Shown: one piece after another, positions 55,647-63,999 of the stretch
Layout: every line of letters starts with the position of its first letter
Numbering within the stretch: position 1 is the stretch's first letter
DNA from: Sphingomonas vulcanisoli
GTDB lineage: Bacteria; Pseudomonadota; Alphaproteobacteria; Sphingomonadales; Sphingomonadaceae
Direction: 5' to 3'
Assembly: GCF_011761305.1 (NCBI RefSeq)
Contig: NZ_JAAOZC010000005.1
Coordinates: forward strand, 1 to 64,000
Length of the DNA stretch: 64,000 nucleotides
The notes under the pieces: generated by a model
The model's database searches: none
What the model was told of the DNA's origin: nothing
Seen by the model: the letters and a program-made list of their open reading frames with translations, nothing else
Translations under genes and position numbers: made by a program

Positions 55647-57140
55647 CCGCGCGGTCACCGCCTTGGTCTCGAGATAGGCGTCGATTCCTTCGCGGCCGAA
55701 TTCGCGGCCCCAGCCCGATTGGCCATAGCCGCCGAATGGAATGTTGGTGCCGACCGCGCCGTGCGTGTTGATCGAGACATGGCCCGAACGAATGCGCGTA
55801 GCGAGTTTGTGCGCGGCCGACAGGCTGGTCGTCCAGACGCTGCCCGACAGACCGAACGGCGAATCGTTGGCAAGCCGGGCAATGGCATCGAGATCGTCGG
55901 TCGTCAGCCGCTGGACGGTCATCACCGGGCCGAAAATCTCTTCACGAACGATGCTCATATCGGGCGTCGCATCGGTGAAGATCGTCGGCGGAATGAAGTT
56001 GCCCGGTCGATCGAGCCGCACGCCGCCGGTTACGAGCGACGCGCCGGCAGCGCGGCCGGCATCGATATAGCCCATCACCTTGGCGGCCTGCGCGTCGGAA
56101 ATGATCGGGCCCTGTGTTGTCGCCGGATCCAGCCCATGCCCGAGCGTCAGCCCTCGCGCGAATGCCGCCAGTCCTTCGACCAGCCTGTCATGGATCGCGT
56201 CGGCGGCGAAGATCCGCGTGCCGGCCATGCAATTCTGGCCCTGCAGGAAGAAGGTCGCCATCGCGACACCCGGGATGGCGCGATCGAGATCGGCATCAGC
56301 CAGCACGACCACCGCCGACTTGCCGCCGAGCTCGAGGCTGACCTTCTTGAGGTTGCCCGTCGCCGCCTGGACGATGCGCCGGCCTGTCGCGGTCGATCCG
56401 GTGAAGCTGATCTTGTCCACGTCCGGATGCTCGGCCAGCCGGGCGCCGGCGGCGGCACCATAGCCGTTGACGATGTTGACGACCCCGGGCGGAAAACCGC
56501 TGTCGAGCAGCAATTGCCCCATCAGCAGCGCGGACAGCGGCGTCTCTTCCGAGGGTTTGACCACGATCGTGCAGCCTGCCGCCAGTGCCGGCGCGGCCTT
56601 GAGGAGGAAGGTCGAGAAGGGAACGTTCCACGGCACGATAAGCCCGGCGACACCGACCGGCTCGCGCAGCGTATAGGTTAGCGCCTCGCCCTCCGCTGAA
56701 ACATGGCGCGGCGGAGCGGTGGTCGTACCCTCGATGCGGAGGATCGCGCCCGCATAATAATCGACCATCTCGACAGCGTTGGCGACGGTCAATTCGGCGA
56801 TGAAGCGCGGCATGCCGTTGTCGAGAATGTCCAACTCGGCGAGCAGACCGCCATTGGCTTCGATCGCGCGGGCAAAGCGGTGCAGCAGCGCGGTGCGTTC
56901 CGCGGCGGTCAGCCGGGACCATGGCCCATCGAACGCGCGGCGCGCGGCAGCGACCGCGCGATCGATCTCATCCGCGCCGCCGATCGCGACCTCGCAAAGC
57001 GGCAGTCCGGTCGCGGGGTCGCGCGTCGTGAGCACATCCGATCCATCGACCCAGGCGCCGTCGATCAACAGGCGGTGGGACTGGGCCAGAAACGCCCGCG
57101 TCTCGGGCAGGATGTCGTGGCCATCGAACGCCGGGATCAT
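55641..57140 (-). CDS. Aldehyde dehydrogenase
   Basis: 499-aa aldehyde dehydrogenase: GLIVPWNVPFSTFLLKAAPA, FTGSTATGRRIVQAA, KKVSLELGGKSAVVVLADAD (Glu) and FLQGQNCMAGTRIFA (Cys), then EEIFGPVMTVQRL and GTNIPFGGYGQSGWGREFG. It is most similar in pattern to the 45055-46545 copy in this window. It is the last gene of the five-gene minus operon, coupled by ATGA to the flavin monooxygenase. Probably oxidises an aldehyde made downstream of ring hydroxylation. Confidence 0.9.
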   Translation of the reverse strand: MIPAFDGHDILPETRAFLAQSHRLLIDGAWVDGSDVLTTRDPATGLPLCEVAIGGADEIDRAVAAARRAFDGPWSRLTAAERTALLHRFARAIEANGGLLAELDILDNGMPRFIAELTVANAVEMVDYYAGAILRIEGTTTAPPRHVSAEGEALTYTLREPVGVAGLIVPWNVPFSTFLLKAAPALAAGCTIVVKPSEETPLSALLMGQLLLDSGFPPGVVNIVNGYGAAAGARLAEHPDVDKISFTGSTATGRRIVQAATGNLKKVSLELGGKSAVVVLADADLDRAIPGVAMATFFLQGQNCMAGTRIFAADAIHDRLVEGLAAFARGLTLGHGLDPATTQGPIISDAQAAKVMGYIDAGRAAGASLVTGGVRLDRPGNFIPPTIFTDATPDMSIVREEIFGPVMTVQRLTTDDLDAIARLANDSPFGLSGSVWTTSLSAAHKLATRIRSGHVSINTHGAVGTNIPFGGYGQSGWGREFGREGIDAYLETKAVTARL

Positions 57141-58288
57141 ACCGGCACGGTCCTGCCATCATAGTCGAACAGGCCGAGCGATTCCTCGTCGCGCATCTCG
57201 CCCAGCCCGAACAAGGCGGTCTCCGCACGCTGCATCCGATCGGCGTTGGCGTTGGATTCGGCCTGGATGAAGCTCGCCCGCTCCTTGCGCGCGCCGACAT
57301 AGCGCGAGAAGCCTTCCGCTACCGAAGGCGATGCCTCGAGCGCCCGCGCGAGCACCACCGCATCCTCGATCGCGCACGCCGCGCCTTGCCCGAGGAACGG
57401 CGTCATCGCGTGCGCCGCATCGCCCAGCAAGGCGACATTGCCGTCAATCGTCCAATCGGGCAGCGCCTGGCGGGCGTTGATCGCCCATTTGAACAGCGGG
57501 CCCTGCCCTGCGGCCTCGATCATCCGCTGCACCTCGTCGCACCAGCCGGCGAAGGTCTCGCGCAAGTCCTGCACCGTCGCCGGGATCTGCCAACCGTCCT
57601 CGGTCCAGCCATCCTGTCGCGCGAAGAACACCATGTTGAGCAAAGTGCCGCCCCGCACCGGATAGCGCGTTACCATCCGCCCGGGACCGATATGGATGCC
57701 CGGCGGATCGATCAGGTCGGCGAGCGCTGCATCGACCGGCGCCAGCCCCCGCCATGCGACATGGCCGGTAAACTGCGCCGCTACCGCTTCGAAGCGGCGG
57801 CGGACGACCGATTTCAGCCCATCGGCGCCGATGATCGCGTCACCCTCGATCCGGTGTCCGTCATGCAGAATCGCTGCCGTTCCCTCCGTGGCGACGACGG
57901 CGGCGTCGGTCATCAACCGGACGCCGGCGCGCTCCGCCGCATCAACGAGGATCGCATGAAGGTCGGCGCGGTGGATCGTCACATAAGGCGCGCCATATTT
58001 CTCCCGCGCGCTCTTGCGCTCGATCGGCACCAACGTGCGCCCGTCCTGCCAATGCTGGACGCGCTGGCGCGTCGGCTCGACCCCGGCGCGCGCGACGGCC
58101 TCGCACACGCCGATATGGTCCAGGCCCTTCATCGCATTGGGAGACAAAGTGACCCCCGCCCCGATATCGCCGAAGGCCGGAGCCGCCTCCAGCAACGTGG
58201 TCGCGAAGCCTGCCTGCGCCAGCGCGACGGCGGCGGTCATCCCGCCGATGCCGCCGCCGACAACGGTGACTCGCTCGGTGCGGCTCAT
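57137..58288 (-). CDS. FAD-dependent aromatic hydroxylase (salicylate/6-hydroxynicotinate type)
   Basis: 383-aa group A flavin monooxygenase. VTVVGGGIGGMTAAVALAQA binds FAD, AIIGADGLKSVVRRRF is the DG motif, and VALLGDAAHAMTPFLGQGAA the GD motif followed by CAIEDAVVLARAL. Length and pattern agree with salicylate 1-hydroxylase, 3-hydroxybenzoate 6-hydroxylase and 6-hydroxynicotinate 3-monooxygenase, which cannot be told apart by eye. It uses NAD(P)H and O2. Start ATG 58288 overlaps the deacetylase gene by ATGA. If it acts on 3-hydroxybenzoate or salicylate it could supply gentisate to the genes at the left end. Confidence 0.87.
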   Translation of the reverse strand: MSRTERVTVVGGGIGGMTAAVALAQAGFATTLLEAAPAFGDIGAGVTLSPNAMKGLDHIGVCEAVARAGVEPTRQRVQHWQDGRTLVPIERKSAREKYGAPYVTIHRADLHAILVDAAERAGVRLMTDAAVVATEGTAAILHDGHRIEGDAIIGADGLKSVVRRRFEAVAAQFTGHVAWRGLAPVDAALADLIDPPGIHIGPGRMVTRYPVRGGTLLNMVFFARQDGWTEDGWQIPATVQDLRETFAGWCDEVQRMIEAAGQGPLFKWAINARQALPDWTIDGNVALLGDAAHAMTPFLGQGAACAIEDAVVLARALEASPSVAEGFSRYVGARKERASFIQAESNANADRMQRAETALFGLGEMRDEESLGLFDYDGRTVPV

Positions 58289-59199
58289 CCCAGTTGGTTG
58301 GGGATGTGGCTTTCGTGGTTGGCAAGATACCAGTCGGCAATCTCTTCGCGCGTCGCCCACCACACACCCGGCAGCGATTGCGCATGCTGAATGAACTCGC
58401 GGATCGCGCGGATACGGTGCGCGCGGCCCGAGACGTGCGGGTGCATACCGACATTCATGATCCGCCCGGTGGTCGCGCCTTCCTCGTACAGCACGTCCAG
58501 TTCTTCGATCAGCGCCTGCGCGAACTGATCGGTGGTGAAGTTCTTACGGGTAATGAAGGTGAAGTCGTTGATCTCGTTGGAATATGGCACCGATACGATC
58601 GGCCCGTGCGGCGTGCGCAGCAGATAGGGCTGATCGTCGTTCATGATGTCGCAGTAAAAGGTGCAGCCATATTCGGCGAGGATGTCCGCGGTTTGCAGCG
58701 TGCTCCGCAGCGAGGATGACAGCCAGCCCTTCGACTTGCGCCCGGTATATTTCTCGAACTGGTCGAACGTGCGTAGCACGATCTCGCGCTCTTTCGCCGG
58801 ATCGCCGGCGAAATCGGTGAGCAGCTCGCCCTGCTCCCAATTGTGGGTCAGCAACTCCCAGCCGCGCTCCAGCACCACATCGGTCATCGCCTTCCGGCGC
58901 TCGAAGGTGACGGCGTTGGTGGTGCAGCTCGCCTTTGCGCCAAGGCTGTCGAACAGCTCGATCAGCCGCCAGATACCGACCCGCTGGCCATATTCGCGCC
59001 AGCTATAATTGGGGAAATCCGGCACGTTGCCAGGCAGGATATCGGGAAGGATGGCCGGGCCGCCGGCATAATAAGGCTTGGTCGTGTCCTTGGTCAGATC
59101 CCAGGTTTCCAGGTTGAATGTCAGGATCAGCGCGACGCGCGCGCCGTTCGGCCACTTGAGCGGCTGACGGGCAGGAAGCGGAATGTAATCGTAATCCAT
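58285..59199 (-). CDS. Polysaccharide-deacetylase-fold hydrolase (PuuE/allantoinase-like)
   Basis: 304-aa NodB-fold protein. The opening NGARVALILTFNLETWDLTK replaces the classic TFDDG motif, as in the PuuE/PgdA-like subgroup whose members include metal-independent allantoinase. Further family signs: SWREYGQRVGIWRLIELFD, KSKGWLSSSLRSTLQTADIL, then NVGMHPHVSGRAHRIRAIRE. Members of this subgroup hydrolyse cyclic amides/imides or remove acetyl groups. Together with the hydantoinase and racemase-family genes, a cyclic-amide substrate is the best guess. It is coupled to the flavin hydroxylase. Confidence 0.83.
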   Translation of the reverse strand: MDYDYIPLPARQPLKWPNGARVALILTFNLETWDLTKDTTKPYYAGGPAILPDILPGNVPDFPNYSWREYGQRVGIWRLIELFDSLGAKASCTTNAVTFERRKAMTDVVLERGWELLTHNWEQGELLTDFAGDPAKEREIVLRTFDQFEKYTGRKSKGWLSSSLRSTLQTADILAEYGCTFYCDIMNDDQPYLLRTPHGPIVSVPYSNEINDFTFITRKNFTTDQFAQALIEELDVLYEEGATTGRIMNVGMHPHVSGRAHRIRAIREFIQHAQSLPGVWWATREEIADWYLANHESHIPNQLG

Positions 59200-59208
59200 C
59201 AGATGCTC

Positions 59209-59967
59209 TCAATATTTGCTCAGCAGCGTGCCGAAGCCATCCATTTGATCCGTGATGCCCATTGTCCGGAGGGCATGCCAGTAGGTCGCGGTGTTGATCG
59301 CGATCACCGGCTTCTCGAGCCAGAATTCGGCGATCGCCGCGACCTCGGCAAAGGCGAGGTTGGTGCCCGCCTGAATGATCGCGTCGACACCTTCGCTCAC
59401 CGCGATCGCGGCATCCTTGAGCACTTTCTTGGATTCATGCGCGATCAGCATCGGCGATGGTGATTTGAGGCCGACCAGGTTGACCACCTCATACCCCTGG
59501 TCCTCGAAGAACTTCTGCACGTTGCGGTCGCCGACCGGCATATAGGGCGTGATGATGCCGATTTTGCGGATCGGTTTGCCGTGCTGCTCATAGGCTTTGA
59601 TCGCGGCATCGACCGCGGTCGATCCCATGATGACGGGAACGCCGCCGGTGCGCTCCACCATCTTCTTGTGCAGGCGTTCGGCGCCTTCGGCCCCGTCCCA
59701 AAACGTTTCCGCCGACATGCCCATGATCACGCAGCCGGGCTCCATCGACATGGAGACGTCAACCGCGTCAAAAGTCGCGTCGCGGATCGATTGCAGCATC
59801 ACCATGAAGCTGTCGTCGTCCGTCACCTTCGTATCTGGAATGGCGATGCGCGAGAAATGATTGGTCACGCCACGCGGCTGCATCGCTGCATATTCGGGCT
59901 CAACGCTGGTGTTGGTCGAAGGCGCGACCACGGCGAACTTCATGCGAGGCCCAAGCGAATCTACCAT
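59209..59967 (-). CDS. Asp/Glu racemase superfamily protein (maleate isomerase/AMDase-like)
   Basis: 252-aa two-domain Asp/Glu-racemase-fold protein. It has FAVVAPSTNTSVEPEYAAM, MEPGCVIMGMSAETFWDG with the first Cys, VPVIMGSTAVDAAIKAYE, IGIITPYMPVGDRNVQKFFE, and DAIIQAGTNLAFAEVAAIAE. The second catalytic Cys of racemases and maleate isomerase would fall in the QAGTNLA segment but is absent. One-Cys members include decarboxylases, though arylmalonate decarboxylase keeps the other Cys. GAGGAG lies six bases before ATG 59967. It lies between a flavin monooxygenase and the deacetylase in one operon. Confidence 0.8.
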   Translation of the reverse strand: MVDSLGPRMKFAVVAPSTNTSVEPEYAAMQPRGVTNHFSRIAIPDTKVTDDDSFMVMLQSIRDATFDAVDVSMSMEPGCVIMGMSAETFWDGAEGAERLHKKMVERTGGVPVIMGSTAVDAAIKAYEQHGKPIRKIGIITPYMPVGDRNVQKFFEDQGYEVVNLVGLKSPSPMLIAHESKKVLKDAAIAVSEGVDAIIQAGTNLAFAEVAAIAEFWLEKPVIAINTATYWHALRTMGITDQMDGFGTLLSKY

Positions 59968-59977
59968 GTGCTGCTCC

Positions 59978-61177
59978 TCAAGCGATTTCGGCTTCCTGGG
60001 CCATGCTCTCGTACATGGATTGCCGCAGCAGGTATCCGCGGCGGCGCTCGGGATCGTTGGCGATTTCGGCCATGCGCCGCTCGGCATCGCTGGCGCCGTC
60101 GGCATCGCGGGCTTCCATCGCCTTCTTGTTTTCGATGGTCTGCGTCTGGACGAAGCTTTTGGCGATCGTTCGCCGTTGGCGATCATATTGATCCAGCAAC
60201 GTATCCGCCGGGGCACCCTCCTGCAGGATAGACCGCAACTTGGTCGTCAGGTTCCAGACGTCGTGGATACCGGAGTTCATCCCGAACCCGCCGAGTGGAT
60301 TGTTGAGGTGCGCGGCATCGCCCGCCAGCAGCACGCGCCCATGCCGGAAGCGGTCCACGACGCGCTGATGCACCCGGTATAGCGTGCGATGATTGGTCTC
60401 CACCGCGGCGCCGTTGCCGGTCAGCCGATCGAAAACCGCGTCCTTGTTGGCGTCGGAAAGCAAAGTCGCGTCGGAGACCTCATTTTCGGTCGGCACGAGC
60501 ACGCGCCAGAATTCCGGTACGCGGAGCAAAACACACCACTCATCGGCATCGGACACATAGTTGACGCTCGCCAACCCGCTGAAATGCTGCTCGACCGGGT
60601 AGCGGGTTGAGAGAGTCAGGAAGCGCTCTGGATACGTGAAGCCTTCGAATTTCGCTCCCGTCCACTTGCGGATGATGGATCCGGCGCCATCGGCGGCAAT
60701 CAAATAGTCGGCGCGGATGTGCTCGATCGCGGTCGGCGTCTCGACATGCGCGGTCACGCCGTCGGCGTCCTGATCATAACCAACCACCCGATGCTGGAAC
60801 AGCACGCGCCCGGCCGGGAGCGCATCGAGCTTGGCGGTGAGGAGCCGGGTAATCTTGAACTGCTCGCACTGGAGCCGATAGGGATGCGCGGAGATGTCGC
60901 TCAACTCGCCCATGTCGAAGGCAATGACGTCGTCGGTCTGGCGGTTGCGATAGTGATAGGCAGGCGCGCGCAAGCCCACCGATTCCAGTTCATCGAGCAC
61001 GCCGATTTCCTCGAGCATGTCGAGCGTGGGCGGATGCAGCGTCGATGCGCGCATATCCTCGGGCGGGTAGGCAAGCGCTTCGACGAGCACCGTGTCGATC
61101 CCCGCCAGCGCCAGTCGATACGCCGCCACGGCTCCCGCCGGTCCGCCGCCCGCGACTAGGACGCGTGTTTTAATCAT
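59978..61177 (-). CDS. FAD-dependent monooxygenase (PheA/MhpA type)
   Basis: 399-aa group A flavin monooxygenase: VLVAGGGPAGAVAAYRLALA, ADYLIAADGAGSIIRKW and GRVLLAGDAAHLNNPLGGFG, then MNSGIHDVWNLTTKL. It is shorter than most MhpA-type enzymes (about 550 aa), so the C-terminal thioredoxin-like domain is missing. It hydroxylates an aromatic or heteroaromatic ring with NAD(P)H and O2. First gene of the five-gene operon; a hairpin lies in its leader (61198-61220). Its substrate differs from that of the second hydroxylase, as the two sequences are not close. Confidence 0.87.
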   Translation of the reverse strand: MIKTRVLVAGGGPAGAVAAYRLALAGIDTVLVEALAYPPEDMRASTLHPPTLDMLEEIGVLDELESVGLRAPAYHYRNRQTDDVIAFDMGELSDISAHPYRLQCEQFKITRLLTAKLDALPAGRVLFQHRVVGYDQDADGVTAHVETPTAIEHIRADYLIAADGAGSIIRKWTGAKFEGFTYPERFLTLSTRYPVEQHFSGLASVNYVSDADEWCVLLRVPEFWRVLVPTENEVSDATLLSDANKDAVFDRLTGNGAAVETNHRTLYRVHQRVVDRFRHGRVLLAGDAAHLNNPLGGFGMNSGIHDVWNLTTKLRSILQEGAPADTLLDQYDRQRRTIAKSFVQTQTIENKKAMEARDADGASDAERRMAEIANDPERRRGYLLRQSMYESMAQEAEIA

Positions 61178-61635
61178 TACAATGCGTCTTTCCCCGGCCG
61201 GCGGGGGAAATTCCCGCCGGGTTTACAGGCCTGACCGACCCTTGGACGAAAGTTATCAGCCAGGGGCGGCGCCGCCGGATGAGCGAAGAATCTGTTCGTC
61301 AGACGGGCAAATTGCGCATCGCGCCCGGTTCGGTGCCCACAGGAAAAGCGCGCGAACGCGATGCGCTTTCACCGTGCGGAGAAAGGCGCCGATCCGCGCG
61401 GTCGTTCAGGGGCAAGGGCGCGCCGTGACTGCAGAACGGATTGCGGGTCGGCCGCGCAGCAGGCGCGGCATCCCCAAACTCAATCCTAAGATTGCCGATC
61501 ATGCTCAATGCGCTGGCGGCTACAACGCGGTCCGCGCTGCGCCGCATTAGGCCCTCATGCCCAACAGCACATCCACAACACTAGCGAAACGTCTTCAAGG
61601 CTAAAGTGTTGGCGCAGCGTACGTGTCGTTCCTAG
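61178..61635. other. 458-bp intergenic region with a hairpin
   Basis: Divergent promoter region between the monooxygenase operon (minus) and the phosphatase gene (plus). CCGGCGGG, seven bases, CCCGCCGG at 61198-61220 forms a strong hairpin just before the monooxygenase start; it may be an operator or a leader structure. Two short frames (61279-61428 and 61424-61550) overlap as GTGA but have low-complexity Arg-rich products, so I do not call them genes. Nothing else is supported. Confidence 0.5.
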
Positions 61636-62424
61636 ATGTACCAGATGTTTTCCTCGCTCTTCCGCAAAGCTGCCCAGGCCGAGCCCGAGGCGCCACCGGC
61701 GATCCCGCCGGGGGAGCGGGTTTATGCCGTTGGGGATATTCACGGCCGCGCCGATCTTTTCGATGATCTGCTCGCGCGGATCGCCGCCGATGCCGAAACA
61801 CGCGGGACCATGCCCACCACCTTGATTCTGCTCGGCGATCTCATCGATCGCGGACCGGATTCGGCAGGCGTCGTCCAGCGCGCGATCGCGCTATCAGCCG
61901 AGGGAACCCGCTTCCATGTGATTATGGGCAATCACGAGGAAGTCTTTTTGGCAGCTCTCGCCGGCGATGAAGCCGCTCTATCCCTGTTCGAGCGGATCGG
62001 CGGCGTCCAGACGATGCGCAGCTATGGGCTGGAGCGCGAAGTGTTCGAAACGCTGGTCGGAGAGCGTTTGGTCGCGCGCCTCAACCAAGCTGTACCGCCC
62101 GCGCACCTCGAATTCCTCGCGCGGATGGAAGATCGCGTTCAGATCGGCGATTATCTCTTCGTCCATGCCGGCATCCGCCCCGGTGTGCCGATCGATGAGC
62201 AGGATCCCACCGAACTGCGCTGGATCCGCAAGCCATTCCTCGAACATGTCGGCTATCATGGCCTGATGATCGTCCACGGCCACAGCATCAGCTACGAGCC
62301 GGAATTGCGCGCCAATCGGCTCGGCATCGATACCGGCGCCTATCAGACCAATCGGCTGACCGCGCTGGGGCTGGAGGGCACTGAGCACTGGCTGCTCCAC
62401 ACCGACGTCAGCGCATCAGGCTGA
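61636..62424 (+). CDS. Metallophosphatase (PPP family, Ser/Thr phosphatase-like)
   Basis: 262-aa calcineurin-type phosphatase with the full metal set: VYAVGDIHGRADLFDDLL, LLGDLIDRGPDSAGVV, FHVIMGNHEEVFL, FVHAGIRPGVPIDEQ and MIVHGHSISYEP. It probably acts on protein phospho-Ser/Thr or on small molecules such as diadenosine tetraphosphate. ATG 61636 is taken; 61645 is possible. Its end overlaps the convergent sulfatase-fold gene by 17 bp. No link to the catabolic genes is evident. Confidence 0.88.
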   Translation: MYQMFSSLFRKAAQAEPEAPPAIPPGERVYAVGDIHGRADLFDDLLARIAADAETRGTMPTTLILLGDLIDRGPDSAGVVQRAIALSAEGTRFHVIMGNHEEVFLAALAGDEAALSLFERIGGVQTMRSYGLEREVFETLVGERLVARLNQAVPPAHLEFLARMEDRVQIGDYLFVHAGIRPGVPIDEQDPTELRWIRKPFLEHVGYHGLMIVHGHSISYEPELRANRLGIDTGAYQTNRLTALGLEGTEHWLLHTDVSASG

Positions 62425-63913
62425 GCCACCGCTCCGGCAGTTCGTCCGCGGCGATGTCGATCGACTCGCCGGGCGCGCCAGCCAATTGCCATAGCCAGTA
62501 ATCGGTACGGCCATCAGCAGCGCCCGGCGCCAGGAACGGCCCGGAAAGGCTGGGATGGTGATCGCCATAAAAGCCGAGCCAGCCCTGCCCGGCTTGCTCC
62601 AAGCCCGCGCGGAGCACTGCCATCGCCCCGTCCGCCGCCTCGACGTGACGAAGCCAGCGCCCAATCTGGACCGCATCGGGCAGATCGCCCCAGGCAGCAG
62701 GCAGCAACGCCGGCGGCCGGCCGTCGTGCATCGCATCCCAAGGCCCGTGATTCTCAATCGAGATGACGAAGACGAAAAGGTCCGGTCCATCCTTCGCAAC
62801 CAGATCAGCGACGAAGCGCGCCAGCGTCATATCGGTGACATAGCCGCCGTCTGTTTCGGCATCGCGAAACGCCTCCAGCCCGATGAAACGATCGAAACCG
62901 AGGCCCGGCATCACCTTGTCACGCGCGTAGAAATTGAGGTCGTAGGGATGGACGCAAACGGTGTGATAGCCCGCTGCGCGCGCCTGTGCGGCAATCGACG
63001 GCAGCGGCGCCCGCGCAAAGGCGTCATAAGGATTGAAGCGGTCGAGCCCCAGATCCTCAGGCCCAATTCCCGCCAGTGCGGCGAGTTCGGTGCGGATCGT
63101 GTTGGCGCCGTAGGCGGGCACCTCCAGCAAGCCGCGTTGCCGCGCCTCCGCGCTCAGCCGCGCAATGTTCGGCAGACGATCGGAGAGATCGGGCGAAAGC
63201 CGCCGCACATCGACGAAGCTTTCGGCCTGCCAGAGGATGATCGGCCCCTGGCCGGCACGCAGCGAAGGTAACCCCCGCGCAATCACTGCCGCCCGGCGCG
63301 CGGGGCGCTCGGCCCGCGCGATGGTTGCGTGCATGATGACCGTGGCGAGCAGGCCAAAGCGACCGATATCAACTTCCGGATCGCGACTCGGCGCCCAGCT
63401 TTCGTAGCGGCGCCGGAGCGGCTGCAACAGCGGTGGCCGTGACGGCAGCACGAATGCGAGGCGGCCAAGAATCGCAGCCAGTATGATCCGAATGAGCGTG
63501 CCCCAAGTCGTGACAGCCCATAGCGGTGGCTCCGCCCATGCCAGCGCTAGCACCAGCGCCACGATCAGCCCTGCGCCCACCACCATGAAACCGGTGCCGA
63601 TAAAAGCCAGATAGAAGCGCGGATGGCGGATCACCTCGAACAGTTCGGAGCGATCGGCAAACACCACGGGTTCTCTCAGGATCAGCCGCTTCATCGTATC
63701 CGCCAGTCCCAGCCCGAAGCCGAGCGCGGCGATCCCGATCCCGGCGAGAATCGGCCGCCCTGTGCCGAACAGGAACAGGCCGAACCCCGTTGCTATCGGA
63801 CAAATGTCGAGCAGCAGCACGCCGATCGACGGCGCACGGCCCGCGCTTACCATCCGACGCAGCCCGATCCAGGTCGCGATGGCAAGAAAGAGGCCGAGGC
63901 CGAGACGGAGCAA
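62408..63913 (-). CDS. LTA-synthase-like membrane sulfatase-fold enzyme
   Basis: About 501-aa inner-membrane protein. Five N-terminal helices (to about residue 185) are followed by a periplasmic alkaline-phosphatase-fold domain: ILWQAESFVDVRRL (metal Glu), YGANTIRTELAALAG with the candidate Thr nucleophile, DKVMPGLGFDRFIGLE, FVISIENHGPWDAM and LGFYGDHHPSLSG. In Gram-negatives such enzymes transfer phosphoglycerol or phosphoethanolamine to glucans, glycans or lipids. I suggest a TTG start at 63913 after an AGCGGGG stretch; an in-frame ATG at 63976 would overlap the upstream gene by 55 bp. Confidence 0.78.
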   Translation of the reverse strand: MLRLGLGLFLAIATWIGLRRMVSAGRAPSIGVLLLDICPIATGFGLFLFGTGRPILAGIGIAALGFGLGLADTMKRLILREPVVFADRSELFEVIRHPRFYLAFIGTGFMVVGAGLIVALVLALAWAEPPLWAVTTWGTLIRIILAAILGRLAFVLPSRPPLLQPLRRRYESWAPSRDPEVDIGRFGLLATVIMHATIARAERPARRAAVIARGLPSLRAGQGPIILWQAESFVDVRRLSPDLSDRLPNIARLSAEARQRGLLEVPAYGANTIRTELAALAGIGPEDLGLDRFNPYDAFARAPLPSIAAQARAAGYHTVCVHPYDLNFYARDKVMPGLGFDRFIGLEAFRDAETDGGYVTDMTLARFVADLVAKDGPDLFVFVISIENHGPWDAMHDGRPPALLPAAWGDLPDAVQIGRWLRHVEAADGAMAVLRAGLEQAGQGWLGFYGDHHPSLSGPFLAPGAADGRTDYWLWQLAGAPGESIDIAADELPERWLSLMR

Positions 63914-63921
63914 AGCCCCGC

Positions 63922-63999
63922 TCAGCGCCCGGGCTCGATGTGGAAGTGGAAATTGCGCATGATCTTGTCGCCCCATGCGGCGGGCATCAGATCGGCCGC
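63922..63999 (-). CDS. C-terminal end of an upstream gene (partial)
   Basis: Open frame from the window edge to TGA at 63922, coding for 25 residues that end with GDKIMRNFHFHIEPGR. It lies directly in front of the sulfatase-fold gene on the same strand, in a spacing expected for an operon. Too short to assign. Confidence 0.45.
   Translation of the reverse strand, partial: AADLMPAAWGDKIMRNFHFHIEPGR

Noticed and set aside
55641-61177. Complete nicotinate (nic) degradation cluster
   Set aside because: A NicC-like hydroxylase and a maleate-isomerase-fold protein are there, but no 2,5-dihydroxypyridine dioxygenase, formylmaleamate deformylase or maleamate amidase was recognised.
61279-61550. Two short frames joined by GTGA in the intergenic region
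   Set aside because: Arg-rich, low-complexity products, no good ribosome site, and no recognisable family; the overlap alone is weak evidence.
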